Shown here: in pieces, positions 8,147 through 17,119 of the stretch | How the letters are laid out: the number at the start of each line of letters is the position of its first letter | How positions within the stretch are numbered: position 1 is the first letter of the stretch | Assembly: GCA_965222515.1 (NCBI GenBank) | Contig: CBDCUE010000021.1 | Coordinates: 124,001 to 188,000 of the forward strand | Length of the DNA: 64,000 bases | Direction of reading: 5' to 3' | Origin: CBDCUE01 sp965222515 | GTDB lineage: Bacteria; Pseudomonadota; Alphaproteobacteria; Rickettsiales; JABIRX01 | Notes under the pieces: generated by a model | Database searches by the model: none | Told to the model about the DNA's origin: nothing | Seen by the model: the letters and a program-made list of their open reading frames with translations, nothing else | Program-made: the position numbers and the translations under genes

Positions 8147-9582
8147 TCATATTCGTAAGCAATTTGGGAGGCTTTGAATATTGCTTGGGCTTTGTGTTCT
8201 GTTTCATTTGCTTCTTCTTCTTCTTTGGAGTCATATACTATTCCTGCTCCTGCTTGTGCATAAAGAGTTTTGTCTTTTAATAAAGCAGTTCTAAGCATTA
8301 TTGCTGTATCCATATAATTTTGATGAGATGAAAAATATCCCACCACTCCTGCATAAAAATTTCTTTCCTCCTCCTCTAATTCTGCAATAATCTCCATTGC
8401 TTTAATTTTAGGAGCTCCAGACAATGTTCCTGCAGGAAATCCCGCTATTAAATTTTCTAAATTAGTTTTATTTTCATCTCTTACCCCAGAAACAGTAGAG
8501 CTGATATGCATTACATAATAATAATATTCTACTACCATTTTTTTTGTAACTTTAACAGAATTGTTTTTAGCTACTCTAGCAATATCATTTCTTGCTAAAT
8601 CAATTAACATCAAATGCTCTGCTATTTCCTTTTCATCTGCCAATAATTCTGTTGCTAATTTTTTATCTTCTTCGGAGTTCTTGCCCCTTTTTCTAGTTCC
8701 TGCTAATGGTTTGATGGTTATAGTATCTTTTGTTGATCTTACCAAAATTTCTGGACTCGCTCCTATAATTTCAAAATCTACAAAATTCAAATAAAAAAGA
8801 TATGGCGAAGGACTAACATTTCTTAAAGCCCTAAAAAAAGAAAATCCTGAATAAGGATAGTTTTTTACACTAAATCTTCTTGATGGCACAATTTGAAAAA
8901 CATCTCCAGCCCTGATATATTCTTTACTTTTCTCAATCATTTTGCAATATTGCTCTCTGCTAGTTTCAGCAACAAAATTAATTTTTTGGATAACAGAATT
9001 ATTTTCTTGCCTCACTAAATTAGTTTTGATTAATTTTTTTATCTCTAACATCAAATTTTTTCTTGCAAAAACATCTTCTTTTCTAAAAATAGGACAAGAT
9101 AAAATTATATTACCCACTACATTATCAAAAATCACTAAAATGGTTGGTCTAATATATTTTGCTCTTGGTATATTTATGCTGTTTTTCTTATGAGCAGGAA
9201 TATTTTCAAATAATTGTACCATATCATAACTCATATAACCAAATAAACCACTTGCCATTGGTGGCAGAACATCATTATTTGGCAGTTTAGACTCCTTAAT
9301 TAATTCTTCTAAAGAATTTTTTATTTTTTCAAAATTCTGATTTTTTAATATTTCTTGATACCTCTGTTGCTCTTTATTATAGAAAATAGTTGAAATATCA
9401 TTTTTATCTAATTGCCAAATAATATCAGGCAACAAACCAATCACAGAATATCTACCCTTGCTATTAGGATTTGCTACACTTTCAAGTAAAAAAGAGTTTT
9501 TGTGATATTTTGCTAATTTTAAATAAATTGAAATTGGTGTTTCTAAATCCGAGTTTATTATTTCTGTAATAATTTTCTTCAT
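8143..9582 (-). CDS. trpE: Anthranilate synthase component I
   Basis: Chorismate + ammonia/glutamine to anthranilate, first step of tryptophan synthesis; cytoplasmic. 479 residues, full length for the short alphaproteobacterial type. Visible features are the feedback-binding motif LLES at residues 32-35, SREQYCKMIEKSKEYIRAGD, QIVPSRRF, PLAGTRKRG, LIDLARNDIARV, GTLSGAPK and AGAGIVYDS, all normal chorismate-binding enzyme motifs. Its start overlaps the ppiD stop (TAATG), the neighbour order seen in other alphaproteobacteria, where trpG, trpD and trpC follow. Here IS fragments follow instead, so no glutamine amidotransferase partner is present in the window. A PabB role (4-amino-4-deoxychorismate) cannot be excluded, but the motifs fit TrpE better. 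Confidence 0.93.
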   Translation of the reverse strand: MKKIITEIINSDLETPISIYLKLAKYHKNSFLLESVANPNSKGRYSVIGLLPDIIWQLDKNDISTIFYNKEQQRYQEILKNQNFEKIKNSLEELIKESKLPNNDVLPPMASGLFGYMSYDMVQLFENIPAHKKNSINIPRAKYIRPTILVIFDNVVGNIILSCPIFRKEDVFARKNLMLEIKKLIKTNLVRQENNSVIQKINFVAETSREQYCKMIEKSKEYIRAGDVFQIVPSRRFSVKNYPYSGFSFFRALRNVSPSPYLFYLNFVDFEIIGASPEILVRSTKDTITIKPLAGTRKRGKNSEEDKKLATELLADEKEIAEHLMLIDLARNDIARVAKNNSVKVTKKMVVEYYYYVMHISSTVSGVRDENKTNLENLIAGFPAGTLSGAPKIKAMEIIAELEEEERNFYAGVVGYFSSHQNYMDTAIMLRTALLKDKTLYAQAGAGIVYDSKEEEEANETEHKAQAIFKASQIAYEYE

Positions 9583-11408
9583 TATGGTAAAAATTGATTG
9601 ATTCTTACCTTATGTTTTTTTGCTAAATAAGCAAAATAGCTTTGATATATTGCTTCATTAAAATGATTCAAATATAATCTTTTAAATTTTTTTTCACTAA
9701 GAAAATTTTCTCCTTTACTAGCTTTTTCAATTTTTTTCTTCATAAAAATTGCCATATAAAATTTATTATCTTGCTCAATAATTTCTGTTATTTCATTCTT
9801 TTTTTGTAAAGAAAATAACTGCCCAAGTAATTTCTTAGGCAAATCACTCTTATCTTGAATAGTCATTTTTTTACTAGTAATAGAAATACCACTTCTTTTT
9901 CTATTATAATTAAGAGTATTACTGATGTTTTTAGAATTTCTAATTTCTTTATGCAATTTTTGAGCTTTTTTTAACCATTTTCCCGTATGCTTTTGCTGTT
10001 GCCATTTTTTTACTAAATCTTTTTTTACCTCCTCAATTGATAAATATCTCTCTTCTATTATCTTATTCACCTGATAAATTACTCTATGATTAAGAAAAGA
10101 TTTGTTATGTATAGTTTTAATAGTTTCTTCTTGGTCAATAATTCCTTTTAATTCTTCACTGTTTTCTGTGCTTAAACTAGCTATCTTTTGTTTTTCTCTT
10201 ACTGTCAATCTAATTACTTCTAATTTATGTTTTTTTGCCAAATCTTCTAATCTTGAATCTTTGCTAATATCCGCCATTACAATTTTAAATGCCTTATCTG
10301 CTAAATTACAAGATTTCCTCTCTTTTAAATCTGCTATAATTATATTTTTTACTTTTTTAAAAGGTGTAGATTTCTCCGGGATAATTTTAGTTATTTTAAA
10401 AATATGAAAACCAAAAGGGCTTTTGACAATTGAGCTATATTGATTGTTTTTAAGAGCAAAAATATTTGTTCTAAAATTAGAAAAAATTTCCTCTTTTGTT
10501 TTTAAACCTAATTTTAAATCACTATCTGCTACTTTATATTTTTTTGCTGTAGAAAGAAAATCCGCACCTTTTTTTAATTCTTCTTCTATCTTAACTATCT
10601 CTTGCTTATCACTCATCATAATCTGCAATATTTCTCTTTTTTCAGGACTTTTGTATTTTAAATTTTTTTTATATTCTAAATTAATCTCATCATTGGTTAA
10701 TTTTGCTTTAAAAAAAAACTTTTTACAATTAAAGTCTAAAATAGAAATATCTTTGGCCTCTTCTAAAAAAAAATCTTGCTTATTCTTGTTATAAACATTC
10801 AATAATTCATCGTATTTAGGATAATTTTTTACAGTAATTCTTTTAGGAACTGATAGTTTTACTAATTTGAATGATCTAACTTCATTTAATAAATTCTGCA
10901 TAGCTTCATTATATTGAACAAAAATAATATTGTCAGATCTAAAAATATTAAAGAATAATTGCTCTTCTGCAGAATTTGTTAAGTTATAAAAAAACTCCTG
11001 TTCACTTTTTCCAGATTGTTGCAAATATATTTGTAATAATTTTATATCAAATACACCTTTTTTATTTTTGAATTGAGGATGTTGTTTTAAGATAGAATAA
11101 ACTAATTCATTATTTACTATCAGCCCCAATTCTTTAATTTCCTTTTTGGTTAACTTTTCTCTAATCAGATTCTGTAAAGCATAAGCTCTTAATATTTCTG
11201 GTTTTTCTTGATATTGTTTTTGCAAAATGGATAATTTGTATCTCAACTCTTCTTCATAAATTTTGCTTTTACCAATTTGAGCAACTGATGGCTCTAATTT
11301 TTTTCTAAAAATATCCCCTATTCCCCAAGAAACAAAACTAAGCACAATTAATGCTGCTATTATTTTAAAAATGATTCCTTTAGAAAAGGTTCTAAGTGCT
11401 GCTAACAT
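9582..11408 (-). CDS. ppiD: Periplasmic peptidyl-prolyl isomerase, SurA/PpiD type
   Basis: Membrane-anchored periplasmic folding factor. It is 608 residues with one N-terminal membrane anchor (about 12-33, IIFKIIAALIVLSFVSWGIG), then a SurA_N-like helical region (about 35-160). A central parvulin domain (about 240-345) contains EKREILQIMMSD, a stretch of GADF, and a C-terminal PFGFHIFKI motif. The remaining C-terminal region is Lys-rich. The gene overlaps trpE by one base. Upstream, at 11402-11450, the sequence has no clear promoter. The family helps outer-membrane protein maturation; the parvulin domain may be catalytically weak, as in E. coli PpiD, which I infer and cannot test here. Confidence 0.88.
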   Translation of the reverse strand: MLAALRTFSKGIIFKIIAALIVLSFVSWGIGDIFRKKLEPSVAQIGKSKIYEEELRYKLSILQKQYQEKPEILRAYALQNLIREKLTKKEIKELGLIVNNELVYSILKQHPQFKNKKGVFDIKLLQIYLQQSGKSEQEFFYNLTNSAEEQLFFNIFRSDNIIFVQYNEAMQNLLNEVRSFKLVKLSVPKRITVKNYPKYDELLNVYNKNKQDFFLEEAKDISILDFNCKKFFFKAKLTNDEINLEYKKNLKYKSPEKREILQIMMSDKQEIVKIEEELKKGADFLSTAKKYKVADSDLKLGLKTKEEIFSNFRTNIFALKNNQYSSIVKSPFGFHIFKITKIIPEKSTPFKKVKNIIIADLKERKSCNLADKAFKIVMADISKDSRLEDLAKKHKLEVIRLTVREKQKIASLSTENSEELKGIIDQEETIKTIHNKSFLNHRVIYQVNKIIEERYLSIEEVKKDLVKKWQQQKHTGKWLKKAQKLHKEIRNSKNISNTLNYNRKRSGISITSKKMTIQDKSDLPKKLLGQLFSLQKKNEITEIIEQDNKFYMAIFMKKKIEKASKGENFLSEKKFKRLYLNHFNEAIYQSYFAYLAKKHKVRINQFLP

Positions 11409-11481
11409 AATATAATTTATAAAATAGTTATTTTAAGGTTCTTGTATAACACTATTTTTTTTAAAAATCTTCTTAAAAAAA

Positions 11482-11548
11482 AATAAATTTAAAGAAAAGC
11501 TTGGAGCAACTGCTCCCCCCTGTAAACTGTGATGAAATTAGTAAAAAA
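11482..11548. repeat. Dispersed GGAGCAACTGCTCC element (copy after pccA)
   Basis: AAATTTAAAGAAAAGC, TTGGAGCAACTGCTCC, then CTGTGATGAAATTA. Very similar to 39075-39145 and related to 38076-38252, 16973-16996 and 48838-48920. On the minus strand the GC hairpin followed by CTTTTCTTT could end pccA transcription. Confidence 0.7.
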
Positions 11549-11569
11549 GAGTAATGCACAGCTTATCTT

Positions 11570-13576
11570 TTACTCAAACTCTACTAATAATTGCTCAACT
11601 GTTACATTGTCTCCTGCTTTTATTTTTATATCTTTAATTACCACATCTAAATCAGCTACTAAACAATTTTCCATTTTCATCGCCTCTACTATTAATAATT
11701 CTTGGCCAGCAGAAATTTTTTCTCCTATTTTAACTTTTACTTCAACAATTTTACCAGAAATTGGAGCAATTAGAGTTTTTAAATTTTTATCTGCAGTTTT
11801 TTCTTTCATATGTCTCATTAATTCTGCAGTTTTTGGGGATACTACTAAAACATCTAAATAATTACCTAAATAATTAAATCTATACAAACCAGAATTAGGC
11901 AATTGCTTTAATTTTAAACTAAATTCTTCTCCTGCAATATTTGCTTTAAAAAAAGGTTGTCCTATATTCCACCTAACATTAGTGATTATAACCAACTCAC
12001 CATTAAAAACTAACTCAAAACTATCTTCAGTTTTTCTAGTAACATCTATTAACACACTATCTTTACCAACTATAACCGCCCATCTTGGATCTATATCATT
12101 AGTCTCTCCTTCCATTTTATCTGTGGTGCTCAAAGAACGATTTTTCTCAAGCCATTTGATAATTACCGATGCATAAACAACATTTATACATTCATTATAA
12201 ACTAATGATGATAATTTGTAACCTTCTGGATATTCTTCTGCTATATAATTAGTAGACAATTTTCCTGTTGAAAATTTTTTGCTAGCAAAAATATTTTCTA
12301 AAAAATGAATATTATCTAAAATTCCTTCAATATAATATTCATTTAATGCTTTTCTCATATATGAAATAGCCTCTTTTCTATTTTTTCCATAAGAACATAA
12401 TTTGGCAACCATAGAATCATAATAAACACTAACCTCACCACCTTCATAAATTCCTGAATCAATTCTAATGTTCTTACCAGCTTTTGGCTCGTGATATTTG
12501 CTAATTCTACCACTTGATGGCAAAAAGTTTCTAGTAGGATCTTCTGCATAAATTCTTGATTCCATTGCCCAACCTTTTAGTTTTACATCTTTTTGTTCAA
12601 AAGATAATTTTTCTCCATTAGCCACTCTAATCATTTGCTCAACCAAATCTAAACCCGTGATTAATTCTGTCACAGGATGCTCTACCTGAAGTCTAGTATT
12701 CATTTCTAAGAAATAAAAATTTTTGCTTTGATCAACAATATATTCTACAGTTCCCGCAGAGCAATAATCAACCTTTCTTGCTAATTCCTTACTTTGCTCA
12801 TACATCTTGTTTCTAATTATCTCATCCAAAAGTGGACTAGGTGCTTCCTCTATTACTTTTTGATTATATCTTTGAATTGAACATTCCCTCTCTCCTAAAC
12901 AAACTATATTACCATGCTGATCTGCCAAAACTTGAATTTCTATATGCCTAGGATTCTCAATAAATTTTTCTATAAATATTCTACCATCACCAAAACTATT
13001 AATAGCCTCCTTTGAAGCTGAACTAAAAGCAGAACCAATGTTTTTTTCGTTATGAACAATTCTCATCCCTCTTCCACCTCCGCCAGCTGCTGCTTTTACC
13101 ATTACTGGATAACCAACATTTTTAGCAATTTCACTTGCTTCTTTCTCATCCTTAATCACACCCATATAACCTGGCACAATATTTACCCCCGCTTCTTTAG
13201 CAATTTTTTTAGAAATAATTTTATCCCCCATATCATTTATGGCCCTAGATTTTGGCCCTATAAAAGACACCCCTATTTTTTCCAATTCTTGACAAAACTT
13301 AGTGTTCTCTGATAAAAACCCATAACCTGGATGCACCGCATCAGCTCCAGATTCTTTGATTATTTTTAGCAGGTTTTTAATACTTAAATAACTAAAATTA
13401 GATGGCGATGGTCCTATATAATATGCCTCATCTGCCATCTGCACAGCTAAAGAATTTATATCAGCCTCAGAATATACAGCCACAGTTTTAATATTCATTT
13501 TTCTAGCCGTTTTAATAATTCTAACAGCTATCTCACCCCTATTAGCAATTAAAATTTTAGTAATCTGTTTCTTCAT
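11570..13576 (-). CDS. pccA: Propionyl-CoA (acetyl/propionyl) carboxylase alpha subunit
   Basis: Biotin-dependent carboxylase subunit: ATP + bicarbonate carboxylate the biotin, which the beta subunit then passes to an acyl-CoA. 668 residues. The biotin carboxylase N domain begins ILIANRGEIAVRII, the ATP-grasp domain has VMVKAAAGGGGRGMRIV and GERECSIQRYNQKVIEEAPS, and MNTRLQVEHPVTE is present. The C-terminal biotinyl domain carries EAMKMEN with biotin-accepting Lys at about residue 634. The length and the linker between carboxylase and biotinyl domains fit PccA. No pccB is in the window. The 5' leader carries the dispersed GTGTAAATG element described separately. In Rickettsiales this enzyme is usually linked to propionyl-CoA/methylmalonyl metabolism. 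Confidence 0.95.
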   Translation of the reverse strand: MKKQITKILIANRGEIAVRIIKTARKMNIKTVAVYSEADINSLAVQMADEAYYIGPSPSNFSYLSIKNLLKIIKESGADAVHPGYGFLSENTKFCQELEKIGVSFIGPKSRAINDMGDKIISKKIAKEAGVNIVPGYMGVIKDEKEASEIAKNVGYPVMVKAAAGGGGRGMRIVHNEKNIGSAFSSASKEAINSFGDGRIFIEKFIENPRHIEIQVLADQHGNIVCLGERECSIQRYNQKVIEEAPSPLLDEIIRNKMYEQSKELARKVDYCSAGTVEYIVDQSKNFYFLEMNTRLQVEHPVTELITGLDLVEQMIRVANGEKLSFEQKDVKLKGWAMESRIYAEDPTRNFLPSSGRISKYHEPKAGKNIRIDSGIYEGGEVSVYYDSMVAKLCSYGKNRKEAISYMRKALNEYYIEGILDNIHFLENIFASKKFSTGKLSTNYIAEEYPEGYKLSSLVYNECINVVYASVIIKWLEKNRSLSTTDKMEGETNDIDPRWAVIVGKDSVLIDVTRKTEDSFELVFNGELVIITNVRWNIGQPFFKANIAGEEFSLKLKQLPNSGLYRFNYLGNYLDVLVVSPKTAELMRHMKEKTADKNLKTLIAPISGKIVEVKVKIGEKISAGQELLIVEAMKMENCLVADLDVVIKDIKIKAGDNVTVEQLLVEFE

Positions 13577-13640
13577 TTTTTTTATTTTTTCAAGTTAAGG
13601 TTATTCAGTTCAAATTATTAATCTAATTAACATTTACACT
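13577..13640 (-). promoter_or_regulatory. GTGTAAATG leader element of pccA
   Basis: Reads AGTGTAAATG, then a tiny frame coding MLIRLII (minus strand, 13610-13633), then AATAACCTTAACTT and an A-rich tract up to the pccA ATG. It shares this order with the elements before infA, pgsA, ruvX and ubiE. Confidence 0.7.
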
Positions 13641-14091
13641 TTTTTAATTCAGATTTTGTGTTAAGTCTAGTACAAACTTGTAATTTCCTGTTTGCCATAA
13701 TATAATAACAAACAAAAAAATTAGAGGTATTGCCCCACTCAAGCAGACTGTGTCGCAATAGCGACAATAACATTTTTTAGAAAAAACCTCCCTCGCCGTC
13801 ATCTTCGCGAAAGCGGGGATCCAAGGCAGATTACAGTTTTTTCAGATCTTTGCTACAATATATCCCCGCTTTCGCGAGGATGACGGAGGTGTGTGTTTCT
13901 TGTCAAAAATACAAATTTACTAATGCGACATAGCCTGAAAGCGAGGATCTTAGTGCAAAGAGGACGGAGGGGGGTTCTGGAGATTTTATTACCCTCTTAC
14001 TCCGTCCTCTTTGCAGGAATGATGTCAGGACAGGGTTCTTGTGATATATTCAGTAACCAAACAGTCTTGGTAAAATGATGTGCAAAAAAAA
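13641..14091. repeat. Repeat-rich intergenic region with GC-rich palindromes
   Basis: No gene seen. It contains a 6-bp hairpin TGTCGC-AATA-GCGACA (13751-13766). It also has a long imperfect palindrome with arms 13787-13819 and 13862-13889 built on GCGAAAGCGGGGA, and a perfect 15-bp pair TGCAAAGAGGACGGA (13954-13968) and its complement (14001-14015). The GC content is well above the surroundings. The CGTCATC...CGCGAAAGCGGGGAT type of palindrome is common as a dispersed repeat in bacterial genomes. A 61-codon frame across it (13893-14078) has no coding look. Confidence 0.75.
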
Positions 14092-14168
14092 TGGCGGGAG
14101 TGACGAGACTCGAACTCGCGACCTCCTGCGTGACAGGCAGGCGCTCTAACCAACTGAGCTACACCCCC
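14092..14168 (-). tRNA. tRNA-Asp (GTC anticodon)
   Basis: Acceptor GGGGGTG/CACTCCC, anticodon GTC in the loop CTGTCAC, encoded CCA. First of three minus-strand tRNAs in a row with Val and Ala. Confidence 0.93.
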
Positions 14169-14193
14169 AAAATATTGAGGTATTTTTTATAAA

Positions 14194-14270
14194 TGGTGGG
14201 TGATGAGAGATTCGAACTCCCGACCCTCTCGGTGTAAACGAGATGCTCTAGCCAGCTGAGCTAATCACCC
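14194..14270 (-). tRNA. tRNA-Val (TAC anticodon)
   Basis: Acceptor GGGTGAT/ATCACCC, anticodon TAC in the loop TTTACAC, encoded CCA. Confidence 0.95.
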
Positions 14271-14284
14271 TTTTTAATTTTAGT

Positions 14285-14361
14285 TGGTGGAGGTAAGCGG
14301 ATTCGAACCGCTGACCCCTTGCTTGCAAAGCAAGTGCTCTAGCCAACTGAGCTATACCCCC
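14285..14361 (-). tRNA. tRNA-Ala (TGC anticodon)
   Basis: Acceptor GGGGGTA/TACCTCC, anticodon TGC in the loop TTTGCAA, encoded CCA. Confidence 0.95.
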
Positions 14362-14441
14362 TACAAAACTAAAATTATCTTTTTTTAAAAAGAAGACAGA
14401 TATATAAAAGAAAAATTATATATTTGCAATGTTTTTTTTAA

Positions 14442-14858
14442 TTAACCAACTAATTCTTCCTGAGAAAAGAAGAATTTAATTTCATTTTCTGCATTTGCTA
14501 AAGAATCAGAGCCATGAACAGAATTTGCCTCTATTGATTCTGCAAAATCTTTTCTAATAGTTCCTTCACCTGCTTCTTCTGGATTTGTTGCTCCCATTAC
14601 TTTTCTATTTAAGCTAACTGCATCATTTCCTTGCAATACTTGAATAACAACTGGAGCAGAGATCATAAATGAAACTAAAGAATTAAAAAAAGGTCTTTCT
14701 TTGTGAATTTCATAAAAATTTTCAGCTTGTTCTTGAGATAGCTTAATTCTTTTTTGAGCGATAATTCTAAGCCCAGCTCCTTCTAAATAGCTATTAATTT
14801 TACCTGTAATATTTCTTTTAGTGGCATCTGGCTTGATGATTGATAATGTTTTTTCCAT
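14442..14858 (-). CDS. ndk: Nucleoside diphosphate kinase
   Basis: Transfers the gamma phosphate between nucleoside tri- and diphosphates through a phosphohistidine. 138 residues, standard length. Conserved features are the start EKTLSIIKPDA, the RPFF loop, NRKVMGATNPEEA and the active-site NSVHGSDS with His at residue 115. It is transcribed toward the tRNA cluster and may be cotranscribed with it. A 20-bp hairpin separates it from mscS upstream. Confidence 0.97.
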   Translation of the reverse strand: MEKTLSIIKPDATKRNITGKINSYLEGAGLRIIAQKRIKLSQEQAENFYEIHKERPFFNSLVSFMISAPVVIQVLQGNDAVSLNRKVMGATNPEEAGEGTIRKDFAESIEANSVHGSDSLANAENEIKFFFSQEELVG

Positions 14859-14876
14859 TGTTCTATAGTAAATGTT

Positions 14877-14923
14877 AATAATGATACTATCTCCAGTTAA
14901 TAACTGGAGATAGTATCATTATA
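14877..14923 (-). terminator. 20-bp hairpin between mscS and ndk
   Basis: Perfect arms AATGATACTATCTCCAGTTA (14880-14899) and its complement (14901-14920). It lies after the mscS stop, so it probably ends the infA-maf-mscS transcript; the following tract is AT-rich but not a clean T run. Confidence 0.55.
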
Positions 14924-15016
14924 TTATTATATAAAACACTAATAAAATTATCAAGGTTAATTTTTAATCTAAAAAAATAGCCTTGGCAATTTTGTTTGGT
15001 ATAAGTTGTAATAATA

Positions 15017-16066
15017 TTATTTAGCTAGATCTTCTAAAAGCATTGCAGGTAATGAAAACCTTGCTTTGTTTTTTCTTATTATATCTCCTATATCAAAAAG
15101 AATTTTATGCTTAATTTTTTGAAACTCCTTCCATTCTGTTTCATAAATATGACAATAAACTGCAACCTCTAATGAAGATTTGGCAAAATCATTAAAATTT
15201 ACAAAAGATACTTCATCATTATCTATCAAATCAGAATTATCAAAATATTCTTGCACCGCATCGGCAATTATATTTAATTGCTGAAAATCTTTATAATAAA
15301 TATTTATTTTCTCGTAAATTCTTCTATGAGACATCCTTGACGGATTTTCAACTACAATAGTAGTAAAAATTGAATTAGGAACATAAATAGGTCTTTTGGC
15401 AAAAGTAATTATTTTGGTTAATCTCCAGCCAATCTGATCCACCACCCCCTCTATTTCTCTATCAGGAGATTTTATCCAATCACCTATTTTAAATGGCTTG
15501 TCTAAAAAAATCATTATTGCCCCAAAAAAATTTGCCAATAAATCTTTAGCAGCAAAACCAACGGCAATACCTCCCATTCCTCCAAAAGCAAGCAAGCCAC
15601 CTACATTTAAACCTAAATTATGCATCAATATCAAAATTGTAGTAATAATTACACTAGCTTTAATTAATTTTGTAATAATATTAATAGTGTGTATTTGTTC
15701 TTTAGAATTAACTGATTTTTTTCTTAAATATAGTTTTTCTATCTGAGTTGATAGCTTCAAAACAAAAGAACAAGTTATAAAAATAATAGCTATATTGATA
15801 ATTGTTTGAACTTTTTTGATTTCTAAATCATAACCTAAAATAGATAAAACTATTAAGGCTCCTAATAGATAAATAGTAACTTTAACAGGCTTTATTAAAG
15901 AAATGAGCAAGGCATTATCCCAAAGATGACTAGTTTTTCTTGCTTTGTTTAGCAAATAATTAAGAACTTTTCTAACTATAAAACTAATGAAAAGAGTAGC
16001 CAAAACTATTGTGAATATTTTGAATTCTAAATCATAGCTATTGATGAGTTTGCTTAAATATAACAT
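15017..16066 (-). CDS. MscS-family mechanosensitive channel
   Basis: Inner-membrane channel that opens under membrane tension and releases solutes. 349 residues. Hydrophobic segments lie at about 16-32, 55-75, 83-102 and 135-155. The pore helix region and beta domain signature GGMGGIAVGFAAKDLLANFF, then MIFLDKPFKIGDWI, is at about 155-195 and is the diagnostic stretch of the family. The C-terminal alpha/beta domain follows (RRIYEKINIYYKD, VNFNDFAKSSLEV). The start codon lies 29 bp inside the 3' end of maf, so the two are translationally linked. It is a small-conductance type without the large periplasmic domain of MscK. Gating properties cannot be read from sequence. Confidence 0.9.
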   Translation of the reverse strand: MLYLSKLINSYDLEFKIFTIVLATLFISFIVRKVLNYLLNKARKTSHLWDNALLISLIKPVKVTIYLLGALIVLSILGYDLEIKKVQTIINIAIIFITCSFVLKLSTQIEKLYLRKKSVNSKEQIHTINIITKLIKASVIITTILILMHNLGLNVGGLLAFGGMGGIAVGFAAKDLLANFFGAIMIFLDKPFKIGDWIKSPDREIEGVVDQIGWRLTKIITFAKRPIYVPNSIFTTIVVENPSRMSHRRIYEKINIYYKDFQQLNIIADAVQEYFDNSDLIDNDEVSFVNFNDFAKSSLEVAVYCHIYETEWKEFQKIKHKILFDIGDIIRKNKARFSLPAMLLEDLAK

Positions 16067-16640
16067 TGTTTTTTTGATAATTAACAGAAGATAAAATATT
16101 GTTTATTTCGTGTAAAGGAAGGCCCATAATATTAGAAATTGATCCTGAAACCCAAGACAGATGTTTTCCCATCAAGCCTTCAATTGCATAACCCCCTGAA
16201 CATCCTTGCCACTCCTTACATTCTATAATTTCTTCTATTTCTTGTTTAGAAAATCTTTTGAATTTTAAAACAGACATAGAATCTTTTGCAATAGCAATAT
16301 TCTTATTGTAAATCTTAGCTGAAATACTGGTGTACAGTCTGTGCCTTCTGCCCCCAATTAATTTCAAATATTCTCTTTCTATCTTATCATCATAAGTTTT
16401 ATCTAAAATTCTTGTGCCAACAACAGAAACCGTATCTGCTGATATAACCAAATCATCTGGATATAATTTTGCTATTTTTTTACATTTTGCCTCCGATAAT
16501 CTTCTGCACATATCTAAAGGTTTTTCTTTTTTCTCTCTAAGTTCCTCAATATCTGGACTAATGATTAAATCAGGAACTATACGAATTTGCTTTAATAAAT
16601 TCAATCTTGATTTTGAACCTGATGCTAAAATAAGTTGCAT
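16038..16640 (-). CDS. maf: Maf-family nucleotide pyrophosphatase
   Basis: House-cleaning phosphatase that hydrolyses non-canonical or surplus nucleoside triphosphates (dTTP/UTP or m7GTP subfamilies). 200 residues. The N-terminal LASGSKSRLNLLKQI motif, the VISADTV catalytic segment, and the GCSGGYAIEG and ISNIMGLPL stretches are all typical. Start overlaps the infA stop (TAATG), the usual infA-maf order in alphaproteobacteria, and its end overlaps mscS by 29 bp. Which Maf subfamily it belongs to is not settled by the motifs I can see. Confidence 0.93.
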   Translation of the reverse strand: MQLILASGSKSRLNLLKQIRIVPDLIISPDIEELREKKEKPLDMCRRLSEAKCKKIAKLYPDDLVISADTVSVVGTRILDKTYDDKIEREYLKLIGGRRHRLYTSISAKIYNKNIAIAKDSMSVLKFKRFSKQEIEEIIECKEWQGCSGGYAIEGLMGKHLSWVSGSISNIMGLPLHEINNILSSVNYQKNNVIFKQTHQ

Positions 16641-16858
16641 TACTTCTTTCTATGAGTAATTCTTCCTTTGCTCAAATCATAAGGTGTCATCTCAACCGTT
16701 ACATCGTCATGTAACAAAATTCTAATTCTAAATTTTCTTATTTTACCAGAAGTATGAGCCAAAATAACATGCCCATTTTCCAATTCTACTTTAAACATAG
16801 CATTGGGTAAAATCTCTATTACCTTGCCCTCAAATTGTATCAATTCTTCTTTCGCCAT
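16640..16858 (-). CDS. infA: Translation initiation factor IF-1
   Basis: Small S1-fold protein that occupies the ribosomal A site during initiation. 72 residues, canonical length, with GKVIEILPNAMFKVELENGH, VILAHTSGKIRKFRIRIL and the end YDLSKGRITHR. First gene of the infA-maf-mscS set. Its leader carries the dispersed GTGTAAATG element, with the TTAACTTAAAAAAA part duplicated. Confidence 0.98.
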   Translation of the reverse strand: MAKEELIQFEGKVIEILPNAMFKVELENGHVILAHTSGKIRKFRIRILLHDDVTVEMTPYDLSKGRITHRKK

Positions 16859-16938
16859 TTTTTTTATTTTTTTAAGTTAGTTTTTTTTAAGTTAAGTTAG
16901 TTAAATGCAAGGTTACAATTTATGGAGCATTTACACAA
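16859..16938 (-). promoter_or_regulatory. GTGTAAATG leader element of infA
   Basis: Reads TTGTGTAAATG, a tiny frame coding MLHKL (minus strand, 16913-16930), AACTAACTTAACTT, and two A-rich stretches (the second from a short duplication) directly before the infA ATG. No Shine-Dalgarno sequence lies between the element and the start. Confidence 0.65.
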
Positions 16939-16972
16939 ACCAATTTATTGCCTTTTTATTATCTCTGGCAAA

Positions 16973-16996
16973 ACAAGCTAGGAGCAATTGCTCCCC
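16973..16996. repeat. Partial GGAGCAATTGCTCC element
   Basis: AAGCTAGGAGCAATTGCTCC followed by CCC, matching the core of the elements at 11482-11548 and 39075-39145. Confidence 0.55.
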
Positions 16997-17028
16997 CGAC
17001 ATCATTCTTGAATCATACATTAAAATAT

Positions 17029-17087
17029 GTATATACTAATCTGATTTCAAAATATTGATTTTATCTGCAGATTAGTATAAGTTGAAC
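17029..17087. repeat. Palindromic repeat TATACTAATCT...AGATTAGTATA
   Basis: Perfect 11-bp ends. The left 33 bp (ACTAATCTGATTTCAAAAT, TTGATTTTATC) match the repeat right after ispG at 48681 with one or two changes. This copy seems to lack the right half of the longer version. Confidence 0.65.
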
Positions 17088-17119
17088 TTTACTAATTAAC
17101 TTTTGATGTTAATAATAAA

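Noticed and set aside
8561..10794. Plus-strand frames opposite trpE and ppiD
   Set aside because: Antisense to intact, well-recognised genes.
13893..14078. 61-codon plus-strand frame in the GC-rich palindrome region
   Set aside because: Made up of palindromic repeat sequence, no ribosome site or family resemblance.
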